From NCBI GenBank assembly GCA_030323885.1, contig CM059193.1, positions 95,782,852-95,846,851 on the forward strand: a stretch of DNA of 64,000 bases. Reading direction: 5' to 3'. Source of the stretch: Branchipolynoe longqiensis (taxonomy: Eukaryota; Annelida; Polychaeta; Phyllodocida; Polynoidae). The notes below the pieces were generated by a model. It worked only from the letters and a program-made list of their open reading frames with translations. It ran no database searches and was not told the origin of the DNA. Below are positions 1 through 9,660 of the stretch, in pieces. Positions within the stretch are counted from its first letter, which is position 1. Each line of letters opens with the position of its first letter. Made by a program: the position numbers and the translations under genes.

Positions 1-188
1 CAGTCACGGCTCCTGTGGATGAACAACAAGAGTCAATGTGTTGATTACTGAGAAGGTAGATACAGTGAGATAAGCAATACACCATATATTATGATGCACC
101 ATGCACGCCATATTTCACATAATGAGACAAATAATGCATGCCTAGAATGCCTCACCGTACGTGCCATGTTAACACACGGTATGCTTGA

Positions 189-345
189 CTGATTTATTGA
201 TTGGTGGTTTGCTTTATGCCGTGTCGGCAGCATAGGCCATATTCACGGCGAGAATAGTTTAGACAAAATTCAAACCATTGCTTTTCCATGTAAAAGCATA
301 CAATCAATGTTGTGTCAATAGACACTCATGAATTGTAAAACTCAG
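189..345 (-). mobile_element. LINE 3'-end fragment (same family as 33684-34881)
   Basis: Read on the minus strand, this stretch closely matches the last 150 bases of the LINE that ends at 34881. Both share the block around ATGGCCTATGCTGCCGACAC, the TGAGTGTCTATTG block and a terminal run of CAAT-like units (here degraded to CAATAAATCAG). No coding part remains, so this is a strongly 5'-truncated copy or the visible end of one. Seen directly: the similarity. Inferred: its origin by target-primed reverse transcription. Confidence 0.7.
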
Positions 346-359
346 AATCATATAGTTCC

Positions 360-3110
360 AGTTCCTGTTCCATGCAGGCTCTATTCTTGTAGTGAGCTAA
401 TTAATTAGCATATAGCATGGCGCACCATGCATGCCATATTCCATGGAGTGAGCTAATTAATTAGCATCTATCATGGCGCACCATGAATGCCATTTTGCAT
501 GGAGTGAGCTAATTAATTAGCATCTATCATACCGGACCATGCATGCCATATTGCATGGAGTGAGATAATTAATTAGCATCTATCATGGCGCACCATGCAT
601 GCCATATTGCATGGAGTGAGATAATTAATTAGCATCTATCATGGCGCACCATGCATGCCATATTGCATGGAGTGAGATAATTAATTAGCATCTATCATGG
701 CGCGCCATGCATGCCATATTGCATGGAGTGAGATGATTAATTAGCATATATCATGCCGGACCATGCATGCCATATTGCATGGAGTGAGATAATTAATTAG
801 CATATATCATGGCGCACCATGAATGCCATATTGCATGGAGTGAGATAATTAATTAGCATATATCATGCCAGACCATGCATGTCATATTGCATGGAGTGAG
901 ATAATTAATTAGCATCTATCATGTCGGACCCTGCATGCCATATTGCTTGGAGTGAGCTAAGTAATTAGCATCTATCATGGCGCACCATGCATGCCATATT
1001 GCATGGAGTGATATAATTAATTAGCATCTATCATGCCGGACCATGCATGCCATATTGCATGGAGTGAGATCATTAATTAGCATATATCATGCCAGACCAT
1101 GAATGCCAGATTGCATGGAGTGAGCTAATTAATTAGCATCTATCATGGCGCACCATGCATGCCATATTGCATGGAGTGAGATAATTAATTAGCATCTATA
1201 GTGCCGGACCATGCATGCCATATTGCATGGAGTGAGATAATTAATTAGCATCTATCATGCCGGACCATGCATGCCAGATTGCATGGAGTGAGATAATTAA
1301 TTAGCATCTATCATGCCGGACCATGCATGCCAGATTGCATGGAGTGAGCTAATTCATTAGCATCTATCATGGCGCACCATGAATGCCATATTGCATGGAG
1401 TGAGATAATTAATTAGCATCTATCATGGCGCACCATGCATGCCATATTGCATGGAGTGAGATACTTAATTAGCATCTATCGTGCCGGACCGTGCACAGGA
1501 TGTTGGACATAATGAGCTAAGCAATAAACACATTCATGCCATATTGCATGTAGTGAGGTAATTAATTAACAGGTAGCATACCGCACCATTCCATAGCATA
1601 TTGCACATAATGAGATAAATAGTTAACACATAGCAGGTTGCACTGTATATGCCATATTCCATGTACTGAGATGCTTAAGTAGCATCTAGCATGCCGCACC
1701 ATGCATGCCATATTACATGTTGTGAGATAAGTAATTAACATACAGCATGCATATTTTGCTGCACATAATGAGCTACGTTATTAGTCATGCATGATATATT
1801 CCTGTAGTGAGATGATTAATTAGCATATGGCATGCTACACTAAGCATGCCATATTGCAGGTAGTGAGGTAATTACTTAACATAGCACGCCACACCATGCA
1901 TAGCTAGGTAATTAGCACGTTGCATGCCACACCATACTATATTTCATGGTGTGAGATAAGTAATTACCATATATCATGCCACACTGTGCATAGCATGCTG
2001 CACATAATGAGCTAGGTAATTAACACAAAGCATGCCGCACCATGCATGCCATATTCATGCATACCACTCTGTCGTCCCATGTCCTGAATTAACATACACC
2101 ATGCAGGAACCATTGCACATAGCGAGGTACCTAATTGTCAACTTAGCATGCCACCCCATGCATGCCACGTTGCACATAGTGAGGTAAGTAATTGTCACAT
2201 AGCATGCCACCCCATGCATGCCATGTTGCACATAGTGAGGTAAGTAATTGTCACATAGCATGCCAACCCATGCATGCCATTGTAAAATTTCCCGATATTT
2301 AGGATATTGGTTAGGGTGTGAACTATTCTATAATAAATTACAAATGGTCTATATAATGATATATACATATGGGATTGTGTGGTGTTGGTGAGCCATTATT
2401 GAGTTAGTATGGAGATTGTGTGTTTAAATAGATAGAGTAAGAGGGTCACTTCTTCAATGTGAGAGAGTCTTTGGAGCTCTCCTCAAATACCCCCTCCCCC
2501 CAAGTGTTATTCATGGATCACTGCACACCCAGACACAACAGGGCACTGCAGAGCTAAACACCATGTCTTAGTTACAAGGTTCTGGACCATCCTTGGTTGA
2601 TATAAGAATGCCTGTTAGTGTTACTGATTGGAGGTTTTGATCATGTGTGTACCACCATCTTGATTCCTGAAGCTATATATATAATAAATGAAGAAGTCTA
2701 GCTCTCCTACCTTTCACTCTATATCTGCTTTCCTTCCTTGCCTGTAGTGATTTCCTCTTAGCCTACCTACACAACTAAAGCTGCCAGCCGACGACTGCCA
2801 TGCCATGTTGCACATAGTCAGATAACTAATTGTCACATAGCATGCCACCCCACGCATGCCATGTTGCACATAGTGAGGTAAGTAATTGTTACATAGCATG
2901 CCACCCCATGCATGCCATGTTGCATATAGCGAGGTAAGTAATTGTCACATAGCATGCCACCCAATGCATGCCATGTTTCACATAGTGAGATAGGTAATTG
3001 TTACATAGCATGCCACCCCATGGAAGCCATGTTGCAGATAGTGAGGTAAGTAATTGTCACATAGCATGCCACCCCATGCCTGCCATGTTACACGAAAATG
3101 AGCTTGGTTA
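360..3110. repeat. Satellite array, 56-57-bp monomer
   Basis: Head-to-tail copies of a 56- to 57-bp unit with the landmarks GGAGTGAG, TAATTAATTAGCAT and CCATGCATGCCATATT. Copies are most alike between about 430 and 1480. They decay between 1500 and 2100, and a second subtype (CATAGTGAGGTAAGTAATTG with GCATGCCACCCCATGC) fills 2100-2280 and 2800-3110. Short ORFs here are by-products of the repeats. The array is broken by an LTR-like insert at 2281-2795. Confidence 0.9.
2281..2795. mobile_element. LTR-like insertion (candidate solo LTR) inside the satellite
   Basis: About 515 bp unrelated to the satellite interrupt a monomer. The hexamer TGCCAT stands on both sides and could be a target duplication, although the satellite itself contains it. 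The insert begins with TGTAAAAT, as LTRs do, and holds a TATA-like stretch near 2355 and AATAAATG near 2690 in the same orientation. The right end does not show a canonical CA, so the solo-LTR reading is an inference. No ORF is present. Confidence 0.45.
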
Positions 3111-3272
3111 TTAACATCTAGATTTGTCAAGTTTCTTATTACTATCTTTATTGGAGAAAGGGTTGTAGCTTATCATTATTGTCATTAGTTCTACACCTGT
3201 TATAATATGGTGTTAACTATATCCATCTTACCCCAATCTGCAGTCGGGATGTCGTTAAGATGATGTGTGTAT

Positions 3273-4541
3273 ATGGGTCGTTTCATGGTAAATGCGGCCA
3301 ATGTATTTTCCAGTATGTAATGGTCAAAACCAATTATTGAAAGAGCATAAGAGTTATTTTCTTTATAGAACTGGTATTCTGACACTTCGGAGGGATAGAT
3401 ATGAACAAATTATGGCCTAATATGATCATTCCAAAAATATGGTGTTTTAAAGGCATGAATTTGTGATATGGAGAATGTGGTCTTTTTTCCAGCCTACTAG
3501 ACCTTTATTTTGCATAGAATATTACCTGTTAGTCTATAAACTAATAAAAGGACACTCTGACTTGAAATAAATGTCCATCTTGCCTGCATATCTTTGTATC
3601 TTTTTCTAATATTCCATGATGATTAAACTGGTTCTGGACGTAACTGTGGTGACCCCTGCTTGTTCCTAGCTTGTTATTTCAGAGAATATGCTATTCTGGG
3701 AATACCAGAGCTTCAGTCAGAAAACACATGCTACTGTTGCATGTGAAAGCCTATTTTTTACTACCATAACTAATAATAGCATTTTTCTCCAAGGCTGTAT
3801 GAAAATAATTGAAGTTGAAGTCCCCCATCTTTTTTGGTGTCCCCTTCAATTGTGTTACGTCCATAACCCAAAATTGGGAAGACTATATATAACTTCCCTA
3901 TAAATATTTATTTCATGGTGCAGTTGTATAGTTAGGGTTTCATAATTGTTTAATGCATTAAATATTCTAAAATAATTGTTGTTATTTATGAATCATATGT
4001 TACATTAAGTATGTTGGCATAGGCTAACATCGATGATTTGCTCATGAGACAAGGGCTATTTTTGTCTTTCTTCGTTAACCTCCTTGCAGCTAGATCGTCA
4101 CTCTGCCACCTGCACTCAGTCGCGCAACATCGATCACCCCTCCCGCACCCACAGGACACGTGACAAACTGATACTACAATCAACCACGATATCAGAACTT
4201 GCCTGAACTCGATAACCGACATTGGGTCCTGTAACCCACAAGCATTAAGATAACTGCTGCCTTTCCATAGGTCCTGACTTACTTTCATTTAATAGATATA
4301 CCTTAAATGTTTTAATTGCCTTGTCTCTTTGTCCGAGTGGAGTGAATTCACCTTTGAGGTGGGCTAGTCAATTAATTATTATTATTCTGAAAAGATGGTA
4401 ACCTAATCTATCTTTTCCTTCACATTACTAGTGTACGTACATACAAAAGTTGGGATTCAGCGAAAAGAATAGGGAAGTACACAATATTCATTTTTTACCC
4501 TAATGTCACACTTTGGCCCCATTTCCCATGAAATGACCCAT
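3273..4541. mobile_element. DNA-transposon-like repeat, family A, copy 1
   Basis: The ends are inverted copies of ATGGGTCGTTTCATGGTAAA (left) and its diverged complement near 4513-4541. Interior blocks (for example GTTACGTCCAGAACCAGTTT near 3620, read on the minus strand, and CTATCTTTTCCTTCACAT near 4410) recur in the same relative order in 21470-23194, which is therefore a second copy in opposite orientation. Flanking TA or TAT suggests a TA target. The only ORFs are short and lack recognisable domains, so it is non-autonomous or decayed. The part from about 3905 to 4375 has no clear counterpart in copy 2. Confidence 0.6.
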
Positions 4542-4699
4542 GTATATATGCTGTATGCAAATTATATGAGTATAATAACATGGAATTCCATACTCACTCC
4601 TCACACCCACCCACCAGTACTCGGGTGATGGAGCCTCGGGCCAGTCATTTATTGCTCCAACCTACTCAACCTTAGCTCCGACGGTGGCGCCACTGCTTG

Positions 4700-5073
4700 C
4701 CTTGCTCATTAACCTGATTCACTTACTGCCAAATATGTTACTATATATATACATGTAGGCGAAGGAAGGCAACAAGAGACAAAGTATGGGCGATATCATT
4801 TATTATTAATCAATGTAACAGTAACAAGTTACAAGGGTAATAATAGTAACAGTGAATATACATAGAAGATATCAATAGTTGACAATAGGCAATATCAACA
4901 AATAGGGAATCTGTAGTAGAATCAGTATAATTAGGATATCTGGCTGGGCAACTGCCAAGGGCGAACGCCCAAACCCAGCCAAAAATGGAGAAAGGAAGAG
5001 AAAGAAAAAAAAACCCTGAAAATTAGCGAAAAATAAAGAATGTAAGAAAAGAAAGAGTTAAAGAACAATTTTG
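4700..5073 (-). other. Probable 3' untranslated region of DIRS-1
   Basis: No reading frame is visible. On the minus strand this region follows the YR stop codon and contains AATAATAAATGATATCGC near 4790-4810, a plausible polyadenylation region. I cannot fix the outer end of the element. Confidence 0.35.
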
Positions 5074-6000
5074 TCAATGGCGTTTGAAACTCATGTCATT
5101 CAAGATGCATTCAGATATGGGTTGAGAAATATATTTATAAACACAATCAGAACGCCAGTCACCACAGGTTTTGAGCTCTTCCAAGGAAGCCCCCTGCATG
5201 TCTAAAAATGTAGGGCCACCCGACGCAGGGAATGGCATGAGAAATTATTCAGATCCAAGCCAACGGCTTTAGTAAAGATTTTAATCATAGATTGTAATTT
5301 TGTGTATGGAAGGGGCATGAAGCCCCCTATGGGCGAAGGAACCTGAAATGCTGGGAAGCTTTCCGGCAAGGGGGATTCAGCAAAGTGCTTTTTTGTCCAG
5401 AAAACTGCACATAAATCAGGATTTTTTAAGTTTGAAATCGGGATTAGCAATTTGCGATCAGAAAATTAGATGGTCTTCGATTTCCGGATGGATATCATCA
5501 TTCCCCATGGGAAAAATGAGAAATCTGAACGCAGAAGAACGGAATTAGAATCTTTTAGTTGGCATTTCCGAAGAAGGCCTCTGAAGCCAGTTAGGATGGC
5601 AGCTCTGGTTGCTGTATGGCCTATTGAGTCAGAGACGTAAGAAAAAATTAGTAATAAGTGTTTCGGCAGCAGAGGGGCAGCCGATTTAACATACTGCCCT
5701 AGAATACGTTTAGGACTGCCTAAGGTGGTTTTAATAGTGTGGTTCGAGTAATCAATGGGAGTAACACCTTCAGAACGAAGACAACAATTTAGGGCAGACA
5801 AATAATTAGTTATAAAGCTGCACTGCAATTAATGGGATAGTCAAGCAATATAAATAGCTACCTGCATAGGGCGCATGGAACAGGGGCAAGTAACCCATGG
5901 AATTTGTCAATAAACTTAAAGAATTTACGAATTTGCATAGACTGTGTGGTGATGCTCTTTGGGGCGTAATAATGCGAAGCAATTTTTTTCGCTCCAGTAT
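5074..6000 (-). pseudogene. DIRS-1 tyrosine recombinase, frameshifted
   Basis: Encodes the YR that would integrate a DIRS-like circular cDNA. Read 6000 to 5074, an N-terminal segment with SHYYAPKS is followed by NYLSALNCCLRSEG, the first catalytic arginine in FRGLLRKCQL, the lysine in IRKSKTI, and the HxxR box in CHSLRR. One base is off after CHSLRR. In the next frame the protein continues with FLDMQGASLEELKTCGDW, and the catalytic tyrosine lies in VYKYIS before the stop at 5074-5076. Further frame breaks lie near 5470 and 5820. It aligns segment by segment with the YR at 44582-45497. It was part of the element split by Ngaro-1. Confidence 0.8.
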
Positions 6001-6044
6001 CAAGATCAACAAGACATAACAGTAAAGGGCTGACATTTTAGGAA

Positions 6045-6167
6045 CAATTAATGAAATGAGTGCGAACAGCAAAGTAATGAGTCATGGTCAGCAATTGCGA
6101 TTTTACCACGAAATGTTATATCAGTACATCTGCTTAATCCATCACAAATTGTATTATAATTAGTTTT
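6045..6167 (-). pseudogene. DIRS-1 RNase H, C-terminal part (3' of the Ngaro-1 insertion)
   Basis: The minus-strand peptide NTICDGLSRCTDITFRGK carries the last RNase H aspartate in CDGLSR, matching CDALSR of the related copy near 42960. The coding sequence is cut exactly at 6167/6168, where Ngaro-1 starts. The missing upstream part lies at 11871-12033, and joining the two sides keeps the reading frame (VHI then KTNYN). Confidence 0.85.
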
Positions 6168-6463
6168 GATGCGCGAAAAGGAGGAAAACAAGGCAGGGGT
6201 GGAGAAAGAGGCGTTTATTGTGCGCCTCAGGAATACAGAGGAACAGGTTAAATACAAGGGTAACAAGAGGTAAAGGCTCATGAGGAGCAATGCAAGAAAT
6301 GACATGGATATAAAGGGGCTCATAAGGAGCAAGGCAATAAACATGAGGATAACAGGGCTCAGAAGGAGCAAGGCAAGAGAGTCAGTGTGTGGGCTCAGAT
6401 GGAGCAAGAGTTCGTGGTGAAGGTCAGGTTTGTCAGTGAGGGGGAGCCGAGGAGCCCTCCACC
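6168..6463 (-). repeat. Ngaro-1 split direct repeat B2 (3' end of element)
   Basis: Starts at GATGCGCGAAAAGGAGG and matches B1 (from 6813) throughout, including the AGAGGCGTTTATT block, several CTCAnnAGGAGCAA blocks and GCCGAGGAGCCCTCCACC. It is somewhat more diverged from B1 than A1 is from A2. It forms the 3' terminus of the transcript. Confidence 0.85.
6208..6228 (-). terminator. Polyadenylation signal in a hairpin loop (B2)
   Basis: On the minus strand GAGGCG, a nine-base loop CACAATAAA and CGCCTC form a perfect 6-bp stem with AATAAA in the loop. The same arrangement is present in B1 and in B2 of the second Ngaro element. The AATAAA role is standard knowledge; the hairpin role is inference. 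Confidence 0.6.
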
Positions 6464-6508
6464 TAAAGGAAGAATGAGAGAGAGAAAGAGAGATGGGTGC
6501 GTGGGTGG
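6464..6508 (-). other. Short spacer between B2 and A2 of Ngaro-1
   Basis: A purine-rich stretch (GAATGAGAGAGAGAAAGAGA) separating the two repeats. It has no counterpart next to B1 or A1. Confidence 0.4.
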
Positions 6509-6812
6509 AGAAAAAGAGGTGAGATCTGGAAGGCGGCAGGAGGGCGAGTGCCTGAGGGAGGCCGGAGGCGGCCTTATAAGGGAAAGGAGGAGGGCGACAG
6601 CAGGTGAGGTGTGAATGCTGCCGGCCCGGGGGAGGGGGGGGGGAAGGTGGCGAGCAGCGGGCGTCGGGTGAGGCGCGAATGCTGCGCGGCAGAGGGCGGG
6701 GGAGGGGGCGAGTCGCGGCGGCTTCGGGCGAGGTGTCAAGCTGCGCGACAGCCGGGGCGGGGGAGGGTCTCCTCCTTTCCTCGCATCAAACGTAATGCTA
6801 CGCATTACGACC
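6509..6812 (-). repeat. Ngaro-1 split direct repeat A2
   Basis: Matches A1 (11564-11870) nearly base for base from AAAAAGAGGTGAGATCTGG to the terminal CGCATTACGACC. It contains the palindromic CCTTATAAGG, a TATA-like box that in A1 would lie upstream of Gag. It abuts B1 directly at 6812/6813. Confidence 0.9.
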
Positions 6813-6818
6813 GATGCG
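6779..6818. other. Composite inverted-repeat site at the A2/B1 junction
   Basis: On the plus strand CGCATC, AAA, CGTAATGC, TAC, GCATTACG, ACC and GATGCG follow one another, giving an almost symmetric site of about 37 bp. The inner arms belong to A and the outer right arm to B. Inverted arms around a short spacer are typical for tyrosine recombinase core sites, so this is a candidate binding and crossover site. The inner palindrome is conserved at 11849-11867 and 61073-61090. Confidence 0.55.
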
Positions 6819-7100
6819 CGAAAAGGAGGAAAGCAAGACAGGGGTGGAGAAAGAGGCGTTTATTGAGCGCCTCAGGAGGTACAGAGGAGGTTTAAGTACA
6901 ATGGTAGAACAGGTACAGGGCTCATGAGGAGCAAATGCAATATGACATGTAAACAGGGGTTCATAAGGAGCAATGCAAACAATGAGGATAAGGGGCTCTT
7001 AAGGAGCTGGTAAGAGAGTCAAATGTGGGACTCAGAAGGAGCAAGAGTTCGTGGTGACGGTCATGCTGTGTGAGGGGGCGCCGAGGAGCCCTCCACCAAA
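6813..7100 (-). repeat. Ngaro-1 split direct repeat B1
   Basis: Begins GATGCGCGAAAAGGAGG at the A2 border and ends near CCCTCCACCAAAACGG. It overlaps the last about 40 bases of the YR reading frame, so the 3' end of the YR gene is duplicated in decayed form within B2. Confidence 0.85.
6853..6873 (-). terminator. Polyadenylation signal in a hairpin loop (B1)
   Basis: Minus strand GAGGCG, loop CTCAATAAA, CGCCTC. Same stem as in B2, with a partly different loop that keeps AATAAA. Confidence 0.55.
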
Positions 7101-7927
7101 ACGGCGGAGAGGGCTCGCGGCGCGCCCGAGGGGGCGAGGCGGGGCATGTAGGCGTGGACCGCCTCGGAGGTCCAGGTGCCTTGGGCCATAATCTCGGGGA
7201 GGGGAACCCCGGCGCGTTGGCAGGCCTGGGCGGCCCCTCGACGGAGGCTATGGAGGGTGTAGGCCTCGGGCGTCGGCACTCCGAGGGCTCGCAGGGCCCC
7301 TCGCAGCAGCGCGGTGAGGGACCTCGGGTCGAGGGGGCGGCCGGAGGGCATTATGAAGGCGGGAGCATCTGGGGCGGCGGGGCAGAGGGCGACGGCAGCG
7401 GCCCAGGCTGACATGGGGCACAGGGAGGATCCGGGGATGGCGGGGACGAAGAGGGCGACTGCGCCCGAGGGGCTGGAAATCGTCTTGGAGGAGCGGATCA
7501 GGAGGCGGAGTCCTCCGGGCGCGGGGCGAACGTCATCGCGGGTGAGGGTGTGGGGGCCGCCCCACCCCTCGGGGCTCGGGGCCAGCAGGTTGGACTGCCG
7601 GAGCATCCCGAAGTACCCGAGGAGGAGCGCGGCCCGAGGGACGAGCGAGGCGACACCCGCTCGCTCGAGGTGGGTGACGACCATGGTGAGATGCTGCGGG
7701 AGGAGAGGAGGCGCTTGCCGGGGCACGTGGGTGGAGGACCGCTCCCCGCCTCGGCAGACGTCCTTGGAGAGGCGGGCGTCAAAGCCCGAGGTGAGGCCCC
7801 CGGCGCCCTCGACCCACGACCGGGCCCCCGAGAGGGTGTTCTTGACGGAGGCGGGGGCGAGGCCGCGGAGGTAGAGGGCGGCGGTGAAGGCGGATACGTC
7901 GAACGCCGAGGGCGCGAGGGGGTCCAC
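7061..7927 (-). CDS. Ngaro-1 tyrosine recombinase
   Basis: 288-residue open frame with all hallmarks of a tyrosine recombinase: R110 in GMLRQSNL, K148 in IRSSKTI, H226 and R229 in LHSLRRG, W252 in GTWTSEA and the nucleophile Y260 in HAYMPR. It would cut and join the circular cDNA and target DNA through a 3'-phosphotyrosine. The protein really begins further upstream, around 8046: the frame reads RVAALAPATWRNRRR, then a TAG at 7964-7966 where the second copy (near 62170) has a glutamine codon, then AEDYVTYAVARGVDP. The first part of the core-binding domain is therefore cut off by one nonsense mutation unless it is read through. The 3' end overlaps B1. Confidence 0.88.
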   Translation of the reverse strand: MDPLAPSAFDVSAFTAALYLRGLAPASVKNTLSGARSWVEGAGGLTSGFDARLSKDVCRGGERSSTHVPRQAPPLLPQHLTMVVTHLERAGVASLVPRAALLLGYFGMLRQSNLLAPSPEGWGGPHTLTRDDVRPAPGGLRLLIRSSKTISSPSGAVALFVPAIPGSSLCPMSAWAAAVALCPAAPDAPAFIMPSGRPLDPRSLTALLRGALRALGVPTPEAYTLHSLRRGAAQACQRAGVPLPEIMAQGTWTSEAVHAYMPRLAPSGAPRALSAVLVEGSSAPPHTA

Positions 7928-8049
7928 GCCTCGGGCAACCGCGTAGGTGACGTAGTCCTCGGCCTAGCGACGTCGATTCCTCCAGGTTGCCGGGGCGAGG
8001 GCGGCGACTCTGAAGCGGGCAACGGCGGCAACCTCGGCAGGGGGGAAAC

Positions 8050-9660
8050 CTAGAGGCCGGGGAAGAAGGGGAAAAGGTCATGAGACACCTCGACTGGGAG
8101 GAGCCCGAGGCGAGCCACCTCGCCGCGGGCCGTCTCGGCCCAGGGCCCGGGAAGGTGGGCGCGGCTGAGGGCATCGGCGAGGAGGAGGTCCGCCCCGGGC
8201 TTGTGGACGATGTGGAGCTGGAAAGAGCCGGTGGCCGCCATGAGCCAGAGCTCCCGAGCGCACGTCCTGAGGGTAGGGTCTCGGGCGCGGCCCGACTCGA
8301 GCGCGACAGCGGAGGCCATGTTGTCAGTGTTGATTGTGACCGTCGCCCCTGCGACGTCGTCCGGGAGGAGGGCGCGCAGGGTGACGACAAGGTTAACCGC
8401 CTCGAGCTCGTGGATTGTCGGGTACCGCGTCCGGAACTCCTCCGAGTACCCTCGGGCGTAGAAGTGGGAGGATGAGAAGGCTCCTCCGCCGGTGAGGCAG
8501 GAGTCGCACTCAAGCACCAGCCGGCGACCCTCGGGGGCCCTGAGGAGGCAGAGGCCGTTCGTTATCCGCCCGTAGGCGGCGAACCACCTCAGGTCCCGGA
8601 GGGCGTCGTCCGCGAGGGTGAGAGTGGAGGCCCCGAGGCAGCCGCGCAGCGCCCCGAGGAGCCGAGCCATGAACTTGCGGCCCGGGAGCACGCAGCTGCT
8701 GACATGGTTCAGGCGGCCGAGCAGGCTCTGTAGCTCTTGTTTCCAGAGGGTGGGGCGGGCGATGCGGTCGTCGCAGTCATCCACGAGGGCTTGGATCTTG
8801 TCGGGGGCCCCACGGATGGTCATCGCCTCGCTGTCGAGGGCAAAGCCGAGCCAGGTCAGGCGGACAGCGGGGGGATGGCACTTTCCGGGTGCTACGTCGA
8901 GGCCGAGGGCTGCGGTGAGGGCGAGGAAGGCGTCGAAGGCCTGGCACGCCCTCAGGTAGGACCCCTCGCACCCGATGAAGTCGTCGACGTAGACGAGGGC
9001 ATGGAAACCCTCGCGCCTAATGATCCAAGCCACCGCGGAGGTGACGCGGACGCAGGCCGCGCCCGAGGAGCGGCAGCCGAAGGGGAGGGCGAGGTCTACG
9101 TAGGTTCGACCCTCTAAACATATCCCGAAGAGGGGGCAGGAGAAGGGGTCGGCACGGAGCTGGCGGTAGGCCCGGGAGATGTCCGCCGACCAGACGTAGG
9201 CCCCTGCGCCTTGGGTGATGAGGCGGCGGCCCACGTCGGCGACGGAGGGGAGGGTGTAGGCGTGGGGCTCCCCGAGGTACTCGCGTCGGGGGATGCCCGA
9301 GTTCACGCTGGCACCTCGGGGATAGGAGAGGTCGACGATGACCCGCCTTTTTTCCGAGTCGGCCTTGGGGCGGGTCATCATGGGAGAGACCTGCGTCCAG
9401 GGAGAGAAGGGGGGGACAGAGAAAGGGCCGATGAGGGCGCCGAGGGCAAGCTCCATGTCGACGAAGGCCTGGATGTGTTTCAGGAAGTCGGGGGGCTCAC
9501 GGTGGTTGGAGTAGGAAGGGCGGGGGAGGGTTGAGGCGGAGTAATTCGCGGGGAACCCGAACTCCAGGAAGTCTAGGACGGCGGGGTCGGGGTAGTCCTG
9601 GAGGCGTGAGCGCCAGGCAGGGATGTGGAGGCCTGAGGGGAGGGGGATGCGGGCGGCCAA
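8050..9660 (-). CDS. Ngaro-1 reverse transcriptase / RNase H
   Basis: 536 residues are open from a non-ATG start, and the frame is open upstream (about 300 bases more, see next entry). RT: VIVDLSYP, catalytic D160 in SADISRAY, FGCRSSGAAC, and D226-D227 in the YVDDFIG motif. RNase H: D386 in LECDSCLTGGG, the glutamates of HELEAVN, D446 in NTDNM and D496 in ADALSR. RT and RNase H directly adjacent without protease or DDE integrase is the DIRS/Ngaro pattern. The stop (FFPGL) lies where the YR frame begins. No stop or frameshift is seen within this segment. Confidence 0.92.
   Translation of the reverse strand: MAARIPLPSGLHIPAWRSRLQDYPDPAVLDFLEFGFPANYSASTLPRPSYSNHREPPDFLKHIQAFVDMELALGALIGPFSVPPFSPWTQVSPMMTRPKADSEKRRVIVDLSYPRGASVNSGIPRREYLGEPHAYTLPSVADVGRRLITQGAGAYVWSADISRAYRQLRADPFSCPLFGICLEGRTYVDLALPFGCRSSGAACVRVTSAVAWIIRREGFHALVYVDDFIGCEGSYLRACQAFDAFLALTAALGLDVAPGKCHPPAVRLTWLGFALDSEAMTIRGAPDKIQALVDDCDDRIARPTLWKQELQSLLGRLNHVSSCVLPGRKFMARLLGALRGCLGASTLTLADDALRDLRWFAAYGRITNGLCLLRAPEGRRLVLECDSCLTGGGAFSSSHFYARGYSEEFRTRYPTIHELEAVNLVVTLRALLPDDVAGATVTINTDNMASAVALESGRARDPTLRTCARELWLMAATGSFQLHIVHKPGADLLLADALSRAHLPGPWAETARGEVARLGLLPVEVSHDLFPFFPGL

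Noticed and set aside
360..1500. CRISPR-like array
   Set aside because: Whole 56-bp units repeat with no unique spacers, and the context is eukaryotic.
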